From assembly GCF_039555335.1 (NCBI RefSeq), contig NC_092640.1, positions 42,722,599 to 42,786,598 on the forward strand: a stretch of 64,000 nucleotides of DNA. Direction: 5' to 3'. Source of the stretch: Amphiura filiformis. Its lineage: Eukaryota > Echinodermata > Ophiuroidea > Amphilepidida > Amphiuridae. Under the pieces are notes generated by a model that was not told the DNA's origin, made no database searches, and saw only the letters and a program-made list of their open reading frames with translations. Shown in pieces: positions 33,319-42,728 of the stretch. How positions within the stretch are numbered: position 1 is the first letter of the stretch; the number at the start of each line of letters is the position of its first letter. Both the position numbers and the translations under genes were made by a program.

Positions 33319-34494
33319 GGTCTCCCTTACTAGGTGCATAATGATCATTTGCAAAAGGAATCTTTCAAATTTATCTTATAAATTTATAATTTATATCTAG
33401 AGAAACGGGCGAAATGTTCGATTTTGAATTTCATTCTGTCGACAACGAAAGTATCACACACAATCCTATGGACCATTGAAATATATGTTATAGCCCATAA
33501 TTCGCCAACTGAATGTCCGATTTGCATGAAAATTTGGGTTTAGGTTTCTTTCATGAATGTAAAAACACATGAGCAGGAAGAAATTTGGATAGAAATACTC
33601 CTTTAACATTATATCAGCGTTCAATGAAAATATTTAACACAACATCTATTAAAATGCTGTTTTAAATATCATTTTAATGAAAAAATCATGTTTTTGCAGC
33701 CATTTTGGCGGCCATTTTGAATGTTTACATGCCCATGAGATCATATTAATTGATGCTGATGTCATATTGTTACCCCTTTACCAGAGAGATACTTTGAATA
33801 CAAAAGAACACAATGTTTGGCACCATTTCATTGTAAATCTGGTACTTCATAATACTCCTGTAACACATTTTAATGAAAAAAAGGCGATTTTGGCGGCCAT
33901 TTTGGCAGCCATTTTGATTTTAAACATATCCAGGAGATGATAGAAATGACATAGACAACTGACCATAATATCAGCAACCCATGGTTATTTTTAACATCAA
34001 ATAAGTTAAAATATTGAATTCTAAATACATTTTAATGAAAACCCCATCTTTTGGCAACCATTTGGCGGCCATTTTGAATGTAAACATGTTATACTGACCT
34101 TCAATCATAAAAATAATGTCAGAAATTGATTCCTTGTATGCAAAAACCTATAGAATGATGTATTACACATGAATATTGAGTGAAAACTAAAATTTAAAAT
34201 TTTCAAAATGGCCATGGCCATCTTGGATTTATCGAATTAGCAGCCGCTTTACATAAAAGCACCTCTGTGATTCGTTAACCTCAAAGGTCCAATAACCCAA
34301 ATCAAGTGTCAAAATCTCTGCCCTATCCGGTGTAGGCCGGGTTCTAGCTAGGGCCAGGACTAATGGTAAAGAGATAAATTGGGCGACTTTTCGATTATTT
34401 GACCCGCGATTTGGGCTGAAATCTTTTGGCAACCCTGCTTATTTCCATGCTACCAGTGACTTTGATAATTGCCCATCTTGTTTTCACCAGTTTG

Positions 34495-34563
34495 AATTTT
34501 CAAATGGTTGCCATTTGAAATGGTTTTCAAATGGTTGCCATTTGAAATGGTTTTCAAATGGTT
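34495..34563 (+). repeat. Tandem units that are each palindromic
   Basis: CAAATGGTTGCCATTTG, then AAATGGTTTT, repeated two and a half times. Each unit can form a hairpin (CAAATGG/CCATTTG). Confidence 0.85.
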
Positions 34564-35178
34564 GCTTCCAGCAAAAACATGCTCCCCCACCAAATATTGC
34601 TTGCCACCCTTTGCACCTTAATATTGCCTAAATTTGTGAGAACCTAATTTGCATATAAATTATATTTTAATGTTTCTGCACTGTTTCATAAGCTATTGAG
34701 AGCACATTTATTTAGAAAAATGCCCATAAATATCCCTGCCAAAATCTCCCCCCCCCCCTGCCTTGAACTTACCAAAAATCTCTTGCCCCTCCCCTCTCGA
34801 TCTGCACAAACTTGTTTGCCCTCCAAGTCCACCTATTTGCCCTGATAAAAATGGCTAATTGCTCCCCCTCCCTGGGACCAGGACTGAACAGATAATTGCA
34901 CTGCACCTTTTCTCTGCAGCAGTATGTGTATGAAGACAGAGATAAAAAGACTATGTAGTTCCCGTCTGAAATTCTGACAACTAGACGGAAACTGCTGAAC
35001 TGCGCCTTTGCCCTGACGTAAGGCGCTAATTAGTCTTTTTATCTCATTAAAGCCCCCTCCCACCCCACATACTATCAAACGCCCATTTGAGGGTTCTAGC
35101 TCATTACCCAATATTTATTTTGTTGTGGATTTTTCTATTTTTTCACTAGCATAATTTCATTTCATTTTTCATCCCAAG
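34564..35178. other. Region upstream of the plus-strand BTB gene
   Basis: It contains more CCCCC/TTGCCC-type degenerate repeat (34580-34815) and AT-rich sequence. No homologue of the acidic first exon at 8930-9019 was found here. The last 30 bases (TTTCATTTCATTTTTCATCC and CAAG) look like a splice acceptor, so an upstream exon probably exists further left or is not recognisable. Confidence 0.55.
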
Positions 35179-35829
35179 GTGAAGATGGAAAATACTGAAG
35201 AGCTACCAGAGTGGATTCCTGATGCCATCAAAGATCACACCGAACATAAGACTCATATCACGCAAGTATTCAAAGTCACAAATGGACTCCATAAACTACA
35301 AAAGAACAAAACCTTCTGTGACATCACTATCAAAGTAGAAGACACATCATTTCCAGCACACAAGGCAGTTCTAGCAGCATGCAGTGACTTTTTCACTGCG
35401 ATGTTCATGTCAGGTTTTCAAGAAAGTCACAAAGCAGAAGTCACTGTCACTGGCACACCAGATGCATTCCAAGTTTTACTGAACTTTGCTTACTCTGGCA
35501 AGTTGGAGCTCACCATGGAAACAGCCATTGATGTCTTGGAGATGGCCCACTATATCCAGTTTGATGATGTGGTGGAGAGCTGTAAGTCTTTCTTGAATGA
35601 AGAAATAATTACTCGAAGAGTTGATACCAAAGATGTTGTGAGGATTTACTCCACTGCTGATACGTTGAGTTTAACAAAACTTGTCAACAGCTGTAAACAA
35701 AACCTGGTGGATATTTTTAAGAAATTAAAGCCATCGGAAGAGTTTCTAGAACATGTGACTGCTGCAATAATGGAAGAGATTCTTGAGAATTTTGAATTGA
35801 CCCCTGTGAATTTGACAGATGAAGAAAGG
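35179..35829 (+). CDS. BTB-BACK-Kelch paralogue B, exon with BTB domain
   Basis: The exon opens after acceptor CCCAAG (35178) and ends at AGG|GTAGGT (35830). Counting from the first ATG at 35185 it gives 215 residues. Residues 1-34 are a helical lead (MENTEELPEWIPDAIKDH). BTB spans about 35-140 (FCDITIKVEDTSFPAHKAVL, FFTAMFMSGFQES, then GTPDAFQVLLNFAYSGKLEL). The 3-box/BACK start follows (VDTKDVVRIYSTADTLSLTK). The family uses this part to dimerise and bind CUL3 in ubiquitin ligases acting on a substrate held by the Kelch part. Only GTGAAG precedes the ATG in this exon, so the start could be here or in an upstream exon like the 30-codon one of paralogue A. Reading through the donor gives a false end about 16 codons later. 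Confidence 0.9.
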
Positions 35830-36194
35830 GTAGGTAGTGTGTACTTCTTTCCGTCAGGTCAGTGGATAAACGACTAGTAATGTAGACTATACCATAGGTA
35901 ATCAACCCAAAACACAGACCCTTTGAGTCCTAGCAATTTTGCCTTCCATGCTTCCCCAGAGTTAATGGGAAGTTCTCTTTTACCGATCCTGGGTCAGGCA
36001 AGTTTTCTTTATATCACATCCGTGGTCTAACTGTCTTGCCGTTTGTAAAAGTGGCTACTTACATTGTAGCCTGACCAAAAAATGCAAATCTCAGCAAACA
36101 AGGCAATATTTGAAATGGTTAAGGTTTACTGGTTTAGTGGTTTTTTAATTTCATTGATAGTCTATTGATCATATGGCCATTAACATGTGTGCGC

Positions 36195-36870
36195 ACGCAA
36201 AATGAGAATATCTATCTATCTATCTTATCTTCCAATAAGTACAGTCCTCTTAGAAGTTTTCACTCCCGAGTATACATAGTCGTACTGTGTGCGGTGCAAA
36301 GGGTGCGAGCGGAAACACAGATTCGCTGAGTGCAGATGAAGTGGTGCTGATGTGCGAGTAAAAAGGTCCTCTTCCAGTCTAACGAAGCGACAGTGGACTC
36401 AGCCGGCTTCGGAAGGTCTCCAAAGACGGGGCAGATACATGAAGCTGGTAGTGTGTTCCACAGGCAAATGACGCTCGGGAAGAATGAGAACTAGGACTGG
36501 ATCCTGCAGTGTTGTAGTCTAAATTGCAGGTGGTGGCCTCATGGTTGTTTAAGTAGCTGGAATGAAGTAGGGTGGACCGCTTGGAATGGCGATTAGGCCG
36601 TGAACAATCCGGTATAACATGGTGACTTTGTTATGTGCTCGGCGTTCATTTAACGACGGCCATTGGTGATTTTCAAGCATCTGGGTCACACTGTGTCAAG
36701 GATGGTAGTCGGACTCAATGAATCTAGCAGCTCGTCTTTGCACCATGTCTAATTGAGAAACCATGTCCTTGGTGTGAGGATCCCATACGGAGGAGGTAAA
36801 CTCAAGCGTTGGTCGAACATACGTCTTGTAAGCCTGGAACTGGGTCATGCATGTTATGTGCCTACCATAT
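36195..36870 (-). mobile_element. C-terminal fragment of a CR1/Jockey-like non-LTR reverse transcriptase
   Basis: On minus from 36867: TQFQAYKTYVRPTLEFTSSV, WDPHTKDMVSQLDMVQRRAA and RFIESDYHP, then HSVTQMLENHQWPSLNERRA and HNKVTMLYRIVHGL across a frame change. This is the typical thumb/tail region of such RTs. Stops and shifts interrupt it. It ends in a GATA-type microsatellite (about 36205-36228), the usual 3' tail. Only the 3' end is present, as expected from 5' truncation. Confidence 0.8.
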
Positions 36871-36892
36871 TTGAATTGACAATGGGGCGGGG

Positions 36893-37140
36893 CCAGGGTT
36901 GCCAAACCCGCGATTTGGTAGCCCAATTGGGCGACTTTTGAAGATTTTCCCCGCGACTTTTGACAATTTCCTGTCCCATCGAAACCAATGGTTAAGAAAA
37001 AATTTGGGCGACTTTTCAAAATTCTCTCCCGCGACTTCCGATAGTTTCCTGCCCCATAGAAACCAATGGTAAAGAGAAAAATTGGGCGACTTTTCGATTA
37101 TTTGACCCGGGATTCGGGCTGAAATCTTTTGGCAACCCTG
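36893..37140. mobile_element. hAT-like MITE, 248 bp (uninterrupted relative of 30606-34437)
   Basis: The ends CAGGGTTGCCAAA and TTTGGCAACCCTG are perfect inverted repeats. The interior repeats GGGCGACTTTT and CCCATAGAAACCAATGG blocks twice. The flanking octamers do not match, so the duplication has been lost or the copy recombined. Confidence 0.8.
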
Positions 37141-37434
37141 GGTTGATAAAATAATTGATGCCACAGTCACATTACAGAGGATGAAAATTATTTGGAAAAC
37201 AGTGTCCTAGACAAGAGCCAGACCATAGGATTTTACCATATGGCATTGTATGTTCACCCAGACCCAAGTCCAGCTTTTGTTAACTGGTCAAAAATGACAT
37301 ACACTGTATGGTATGAATAAACCTGTGAAGTTCTAGCTGTCAACTTTCATGATCTGCATTCAAAAGTTTTAAGGATGTCCATAACATGGGCTGTTTCTGA
37401 TTTTAATTCTTTAATTTTAATTTTCCTTTCACAG

Positions 37435-37710
37435 ATATTTGACACAGCAGTTGCATGGTTACAGCATCACTGGGAAGATCGGAAACAGTACGCAGCATCC
37501 TTCTTTCAGAAGATCCGTCTTGGTGTTGTACCCATCAGTCACCTGTCAAAGACGGCATTGTTCACATATCCTAATTTGTACAGTGTACCAGAATGTAAGG
37601 AGCTGATTGACAAGGTTATGGAGATGGTTGATCCCAGAAAAAGGAAACCGAATGATCCACCTTTAAACCACATAGATCCTAGCTTATTTGCTACCAGAAC
37701 AACAGTCAAT
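37435..37710 (+). CDS. BTB-BACK-Kelch paralogue B, BACK exon
   Basis: The exon has 92 codons from acceptor ACAG (37434) to donor AAT|GTAAGA. It starts IFDTAVAWLQHHWEDRKQYA, the WL...R signature of the BACK helices, then ASFFQKIRLGVVPISHLSK and a charged stretch (DPRKRKPNDPP). It enters and leaves in phase 0. It is nearly identical to the partial exon at 1-161 of paralogue A over the shared part, apart from changes around PISHLSKTALFTYPNLYSVP. The frame is open into the intron upstream, so an ORF start inside the intron is spurious. Confidence 0.92.
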
Positions 37711-38482
37711 GTAAGAATCAAGTAGGCCTATACACATCAATATAGAATGAATCATGTCATAAAGACAGCACCCGTACCTTTAAGGTTACACAAAGAGACG
37801 ATAAAAAACGTATAAAAGGCGTATAAAGTTGTTCTCTAAAACAGAGTTTTCTCAGTAATCAAATATCGCAGCGAGTGAAATGTTGGTGCATTGGATGTAG
37901 CTTAACATTTTTGTGTGTGTTATATACAAATTATTAGAATAAATTTGAAAATCCTTTGTTTAAAGCATTTTTACCCACCATGTTCACAAGATCAAAAACA
38001 CGTTCCATGAGGTTTTTTTCAAATGTGCGCTCCGTATAAATCCACACCCGAGCGATTGTTTTCTTCTTTTTGTATTGTATTACAAATCGATCAAAGAAAT
38101 AATGTTGCCATGGGGAAGAACCAAATACAGTACCGATTAAATTTTAAAAGCCCGTTTTGGGGGAAAATTTTGGAGAATTTGCTTGAGAAAAAAGCTGGTT
38201 TGTGAAATTATCGATATCTTGATTACGAGACGTTAATTTAGACATCTGAATACCTACATTATTTCTCAACATTCTGCCAATTGCTATTCCATTTGATTTT
38301 CACTCCAAATTGAAGCTAGTTTTGCAAAAAACGAGGTTTTCCTCCATCAGTTCGTTCAAAATTTCAGCGCCGACATGCGTGTTTATTCTAAGAGCCATAA
38401 TGCGGACGCGATTGTAATCATCATGTAATTGCATCCAATTATAGTTATATCATCCGCTTTGAGAACAGTCAATTGCGTAAGC

Positions 38483-38565
38483 TGATCTATGGCCGAGTGG
38501 ATAGAGCGTTGGACTGGGAATCTAATATGAACTATTTTTGTGGGTTCGAGTCTCCGTGTGGCTGA
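38483..38565 (+). mobile_element. tRNA-like SINE head
   Basis: ATGGCCGAGTGGATAGAGCG is an A-box region and GTGGGTTCGAGTCTCC a B box. The arms between do not fold as a complete tRNA. Poly-T and a long pyrimidine tract follow immediately. Confidence 0.55.
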
Positions 38566-38755
38566 ATTTTTTTTTTTTTTTTTTCTTTTCTCATTTTTAC
38601 TTCCTTTCTTTCCTCTTTTCTTTCTCCCTTTCTTTTTTCATTTCTTTTTTTTTTCTTTCTTTTTTTTTCTTTTTTGTTTTTTTTCTTTCTCTCTCTTTCT
38701 TTTTCTTTTTCACTTTTTCTTTATTCTTTATTGCTCCTTTCTTTTTAGTTTTATT
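38566..38755 (+). repeat. Long polypyrimidine (T/C) tract
   Basis: About 190 bases are almost only T and C. The Phe/Ser-rich open frames across it are low-complexity artefacts. Confidence 0.92.
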
Positions 38756-39230
38756 TGATTGATTCGCTGAGTGCAGTGAATCGTGATTGATTGTTTTTCA
38801 CTTTATATAATTCAGAAATTTGTAGGCCTGCTAAGTCTGTCTTGTTGATTTTCATCCCAAATTCGATTTACAAATAATTGCTTTTTGATATTGTTGTTGT
38901 TGCTTACCCGGTTGCCTACCCTTTCATTGTATAAATCAGGGAATAGCAGCATTGATTTCATCAAAGATATCAAGGCTATAAATTCAAAATCAACACATTT
39001 TCCAGGGCGTAGCTTGACGAAGTGCCCCAATCAATTTTAAAATTTATAAAATCCTTGAGAAAATTGCCGCGGCTTGTGCCCCCGGCATCCGAGCTCCGGG
39101 CACGAGCTAAGCCAAGTTTCATAGCCTTTTCATGTCTTGACCGTGGATCGATATTCTATTGTATATAAGTAGGCCTACGTCCCGATACGCTAGTTCATTT
39201 TCTGCATGGCTGTTTCTGTTATGAACTTAC

Positions 39231-39399
39231 GCCCCTCTGAAATCAAGCGCATGAAAAACTCTCGGCTAACCTTAATGCAACAAAAGTGTATATTGAGATG
39301 AATGTTAAGGCTTACGCCCCTCTGAAATCAAGCGCATGAAAAAACTCTCGGCTAACCTTAATGCAACAAAAGTGTATATTGAGATGAATGTTAAGGCTT
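39231..39399 (+). repeat. Tandem duplication, 85-bp unit
   Basis: GCCCCTCTGAAATCAAGCGC through AGATGAATGTTAAGGCTT occurs twice in a row (second unit from 39316), with one added A in a run. The near identity indicates a recent duplication. Confidence 0.92.
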
Positions 39400-39797
39400 T
39401 TAAAGGATATATTTTAAATAATACTCTTGTAGCTACAGAAAAACCTATTGAAATTAAATATTAATTGAAAGTTATCCATCACTATGTAATATGCGCAAGT
39501 CGCCAGTGCAACAATTAGCATATATCGGATCTTAGGGCATGATGCAATCGATATTTGCTCCCTGCTCCAAAAAGTAAAAGACATAGTAAAAACCTCAGGA
39601 ATGCTCAACAACTTGACCCGCCTAGATGCAAGAAAACTCGCTACCAAAAAACAACAATTCCTGCAGTTGTGAACCTTTTAAATTCTTATTTTGTTGTTTG
39701 TCAAAATGTGTTTTTGCTATTTCTATGTTTTTTGATGTATGCATTGTTAACCGGATGTCTCAGTTTTCTGACTGTATTTCTGGATTTTTATACTGTA

Positions 39798-39798
<1 letters not shown>

Positions 39799-39833
<35 letters not shown>

Positions 39834-39834
39834 A
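39799..39834. repeat. (AAAT)n microsatellite
   Basis: About eight AAAT copies. Confidence 0.9.
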
Positions 39835-40233
39835 ATATGACCTATAGAGGTCGCTTTGGGCTATGTCATGCATGGTCACACTTTGCAATTCACCTCTACA
39901 ACTCTGCATGCTCCTTTTTAAAAAAATACTCCACGACCGTGTCAAGCATATCTTCACAGCATAAGCAGGTTCAGATTTGTGTTTATCACAATATCGTCAA
40001 GCATATGTGACCCCTCGGCACAACTGAGCCCTGAAGTCGCCAATCATCATTTTTGAGATATTCAACCAAAATATTCTGCTTGAAATTAGCTTTAAAATGA
40101 TGTATATCATGTCTATAGTACTTGACATTTAAGTAGTGAAAAATCAATAAAACAGTCAATAAATCCTTTGTTTCCTATTGTTTATTGTTAAGTTCGATGG
40201 AGCATATCTCAATAGTGGCACTGGCGACATCCG

Positions 40234-40355
40234 GGCTCAGGGATTTCTTTTAGAATACCCTACCACTGTAGATTATCAATGGGGGTCTTTTATGAACGAC
40301 CCATACACATACACTGTGAATGTAAAAAATGGTAGGGTATTCTAAAAGATAGCCC
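40234..40355. repeat. Palindromic repeat, ends TTTTAGAATACCCTACCA
   Basis: TTTTAGAATACCCTACCA (40249) faces TGGTAGGGTATTCTAAAA (40330), with GGGCT/AGCCC outside. A related half lies near 51309 (GGTAAGGTATTCTAAAGG). It is probably a short foldback MITE. No duplication was fixed. Confidence 0.65.
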
Positions 40356-40413
40356 AGCAAATCATCGATACACATAGTTATATACGAACAAGTAAATCTG
40401 CAAATGTGTGTCA

Positions 40414-40470
40414 CAACCCCATTAGCTCGAGTTGGTAAAGCACTGGACTTTTGTACAATTTCATGTTTTC
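40414..40470 (+). repeat. Weak tRNA-like A-box region
   Basis: TTAGCTCGAGTTGGTAAAGC then ACTGGACTTTTGT resembles the D arm and anticodon arm of a tRNA. No B box follows, so it is at most a decayed SINE head. Confidence 0.3.
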
Positions 40471-40597
40471 AAAAGCGATCGATAGTAAGCACATTATGCT
40501 AACTATCGAGTTTTTACGGTATACAAATTGCCAAGTCGAAAGCAGACTGACAGATAAATACTAAAATTAATCTGATCTAATTTGATTGTTTTTCCAG

Positions 40598-41635
40598 GCG
40601 CCAGTATTTATTGCAGGTAATGGGCATCGCAAATTGTACTATGATCCCGACTGTGATTCTACGGATAGCACAGAATGGTATCATATGGATTTTTTTCCTG
40701 ATCTGCCCAAAGAAGACTGTCCAGACACACTCAATAGCTGCTGTAATGCTCAGGGACATCTGTATTATGCACAAGGTACAGGGCGACTCCCACGTAAGTT
40801 GAAGTGCCCACAGTTTCTAAAGTTGGATATGGCCAACAACCAATGGTACTCTTTAGCACCAATGATAGAGAGAAGAGAGAGTCATCCTCTTGTGTACATG
40901 AATGGCAAGATCTTTGCCATTGGTGGGGGAGATGACCCAGCATCTTGTGAGGAGTACACCATTAGTGAAAACAGGTGGCAGTTGATGAAGCCCATCTTAA
41001 GTACTGATATGAACTTGGGTTCATTATCATGTGTTGCGCATGAGAGGATCAACATGATTCTGGTATATTATACTGATAAGGCAGCACAGGAAGGCAATCA
41101 AGTTGAACATATCTTGCAAATGTACAACGATGCTTATGCTTATTTGCCACGTAGAGAGAAGAATTGGGCAGTTGTTTTGAGGACAACTCATCCTTTCTCC
41201 AGTACCACCGGTTTAGTGGTACATGGTGGGAAATGCTATCGTGTAGTTGGCGGCAACTGTACTTGTAAAGAAAAAGAATGCAAATGGCATCATGATCATA
41301 TAGTAGTTCATGAATTGATTATCGATCAATACCCGAGATCGGCATGGATAGGTGAGGAGCAAGATCAACGCTTGATTCCTGCAGAGTTCAAGAAGAAGGC
41401 CTTCTGTATCAACCAGGATGTGTTTGTGATAGTGGGCACACATTATCACAAAACAGGGATCAAGATAACAAGAGATCAAGTGGAACCAGTCAATTTAGAC
41501 ATGTGGAAAAATATGTTTACTTACCAGGATAGGACGCACGGCGTGTGGGAAACCATGTCTGCTTTCGGGGCTTATGGAAAGTTTCAATTCACATCCTTCA
41601 TGGTTGATAGAGCATTGTGGGAGTATCCATCATAA
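40598..41635 (+). CDS. BTB-BACK-Kelch paralogue B, Kelch-like terminal exon
   Basis: The exon runs from acceptor TTCCAG (40597) in phase 0 to TAA at 41633-41635, 345 codons. With the two earlier exons the protein has about 652 residues. One Kelch-like blade is clear: WYSLAPMIERRESHPLVYMN then GKIFAIGGGDDPASCEEYT and ENRWQLM, with the GG pair and spaced W/Y. Others are degenerate (SCCNAQGHLYYAQG, LVVHGGKCYRVVGGNCTC). A Cys-rich CTCKEKECKWHH stretch is unusual for Kelch proteins. The propeller is expected to bind the substrate, which is unknown. Acceptor and stop are both clean, and no frame break was seen. Confidence 0.88.
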   Translation, partial: APVFIAGNGHRKLYYDPDCDSTDSTEWYHMDFFPDLPKEDCPDTLNSCCNAQGHLYYAQGTGRLPRKLKCPQFLKLDMANNQWYSLAPMIERRESHPLVYMNGKIFAIGGGDDPASCEEYTISENRWQLMKPILSTDMNLGSLSCVAHERINMILVYYTDKAAQEGNQVEHILQMYNDAYAYLPRREKNWAVVLRTTHPFSSTTGLVVHGGKCYRVVGGNCTCKEKECKWHHDHIVVHELIIDQYPRSAWIGEEQDQRLIPAEFKKKAFCINQDVFVIVGTHYHKTGIKITRDQVEPVNLDMWKNMFTYQDRTHGVWETMSAFGAYGKFQFTSFMVDRALWEYPS

Positions 41636-41777
41636 TCATCATTGTTTTTGTGTGCATGCTGCAAAAAAAGTTGCATGCCACATTCAATGCAGTTATGGTG
41701 GTCTTGCTATTAAAGAGAAGGAATTAATTAACTTGCATCTTGGTGGACGTTTGTCGCACACCCACTCTGTGGAATGG

Positions 41778-41783
41778 AATAAA
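41778..41783 (+). terminator. Poly(A) signal AATAAA of paralogue B
   Basis: It is the first AATAAA after the stop codon, 143 bases downstream. A GT-rich stretch (GTGGGACCTATTTG) follows at about 41858. Other signals could be used. Confidence 0.55.
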
Positions 41784-42728
41784 GTGCAGTCAGTCATGCT
41801 TAGTCATGCATTATTCAGAATGATGCAACTCAGTCTGGGAAGAAGACTATCATGGGTGTGGGACCTATTTGATAATTGCGATGTGAAATTGATATGAGTT
41901 TTGTGTAGACTTTATAGATACCATAATCAACAGAACTTTGTAAAATATATACCTCCACCAGAGCTGTATTATAATGTTTCCTGGTTGTCCGTACATCATT
42001 CCGTCCATCCGTCCATCCAATAGATTGTGAGTGCAATTTCTCAGAACTGGGATAGTGATGCAATTTGGTGGAGGGGTCAGGGGTGGCAATTAGCGGTCTT
42101 CAAATTCTATTTGCTTTTTTTCACAAAATTGTGACGTGTCTTGTCAAAAGGATCTCACATTTAGGCAGGATCGTAAATGGAGAAATAGCCAAAAATTTAT
42201 CACCAAAATTCAACCTCATTTATAACCAAAATTAATTAGTGCAAATTTTGGCCGTGGTGCCACAAATCCCTAGCTATATGCCACTTGGTTTTCTTTTTAG
42301 CTTATTTTGCATCAATTTTTTTTTTTAAATAATTTTTTATCTTGTTTCATTTACAATTCCAGTCTTGTGACGTGGTAATACAAATTTTTTAGTTGTTGGT
42401 TTACTGCATTTTCATTCAACCATATTATAATCTGTAGAAAATTAGCCGACACTGATACTGAAAATACACCTCAAATAAAGAAAGTCCACAGTTTTGTAAC
42501 CAGTCCTACACTAAAACCTTTTCTTGTTATGACAATTTGATAAGGTGATATGCCGAATCTTGGGATAATTGGCAGAGGCCTGTCACTTAGCAACTTCGAC
42601 TTTGTGCATCGATCATTTTGATTTGCAACTTTTGAAAATGCACCAACATTCATATACTGGTATCAATCTTTGTCAATTTAGAGTGTTTGGTTGAAATTGG
42701 TATCAAATTAGAGCTAACATACATGTAA

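Larger units (their letters stand above)
30769..34362. mobile_element. Large foldback element, arms about 1.04 kb, 3-bp duplication ATG
   Basis: The left arm 30769-31806 and the right arm 33329-34362 are long inverted repeats beginning TAGTCC(A/T)GGCCCTAGC, with a central 1.5 kb (31807-33328). ATG is duplicated (30766-30768, 34363-34365) relative to the intact host MITE. The arms contain several sub-repeats of a CAAAATGGCCGCCAAAATGG block followed by TTTTCATTAAAATG. No transposase frame is visible, so it is probably non-autonomous. The arms remain very similar, which points to recent insertion or gene conversion. Confidence 0.9.
30606..34437. mobile_element. hAT-like MITE (235 bp) split by a 3.6-kb foldback; 8-bp target duplication
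   Basis: The outer ends CAGGGTTGCCAAA and TTTGGCAACCCTG are perfect inverted repeats. CTTATTTC flanks both (30598-30605, 34438-34445). Left part 30606-30768 and right part 34363-34437 together match the uninterrupted copy at 36893-37140 (shared GCGACTTTTGACAATTTCCT and CCCATAGAAACCAATG). Everything between is the inner element. The target was itself a 36-bp perfect palindrome. Confidence 0.9.
35830..37434 (+). other. Intron of paralogue B holding a LINE remnant and a hAT MITE
   Basis: Donor GTAGGT and acceptor TTTCACAG, phase 0, 1605 bp. It contains the non-LTR fragment at 36195-36870 and the MITE at 36893-37140. The rest shows nothing recognisable. Confidence 0.85.
37711..40597 (+). other. 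Intron of paralogue B (2.9 kb)
   Basis: Donor GTAAGA, acceptor TTTTTCCAG, phase 0. It contains a SINE-like head with a polypyrimidine tract, an 85-bp tandem duplication, an AAAT microsatellite and a palindrome, listed separately. No additional exon was recognised. Confidence 0.85.

Noticed and set aside
31534..33940. Paired open frames sharing peptides such as EIILIDADVILLPLYQRD on opposite strands
   Set aside because: They are the two arms of the foldback element read in mirror. No domain, and stops vary between arms.
38538..38762. Phe-rich open frames, like a membrane protein
   Set aside because: Translation of a T/C tract following a SINE-like head.
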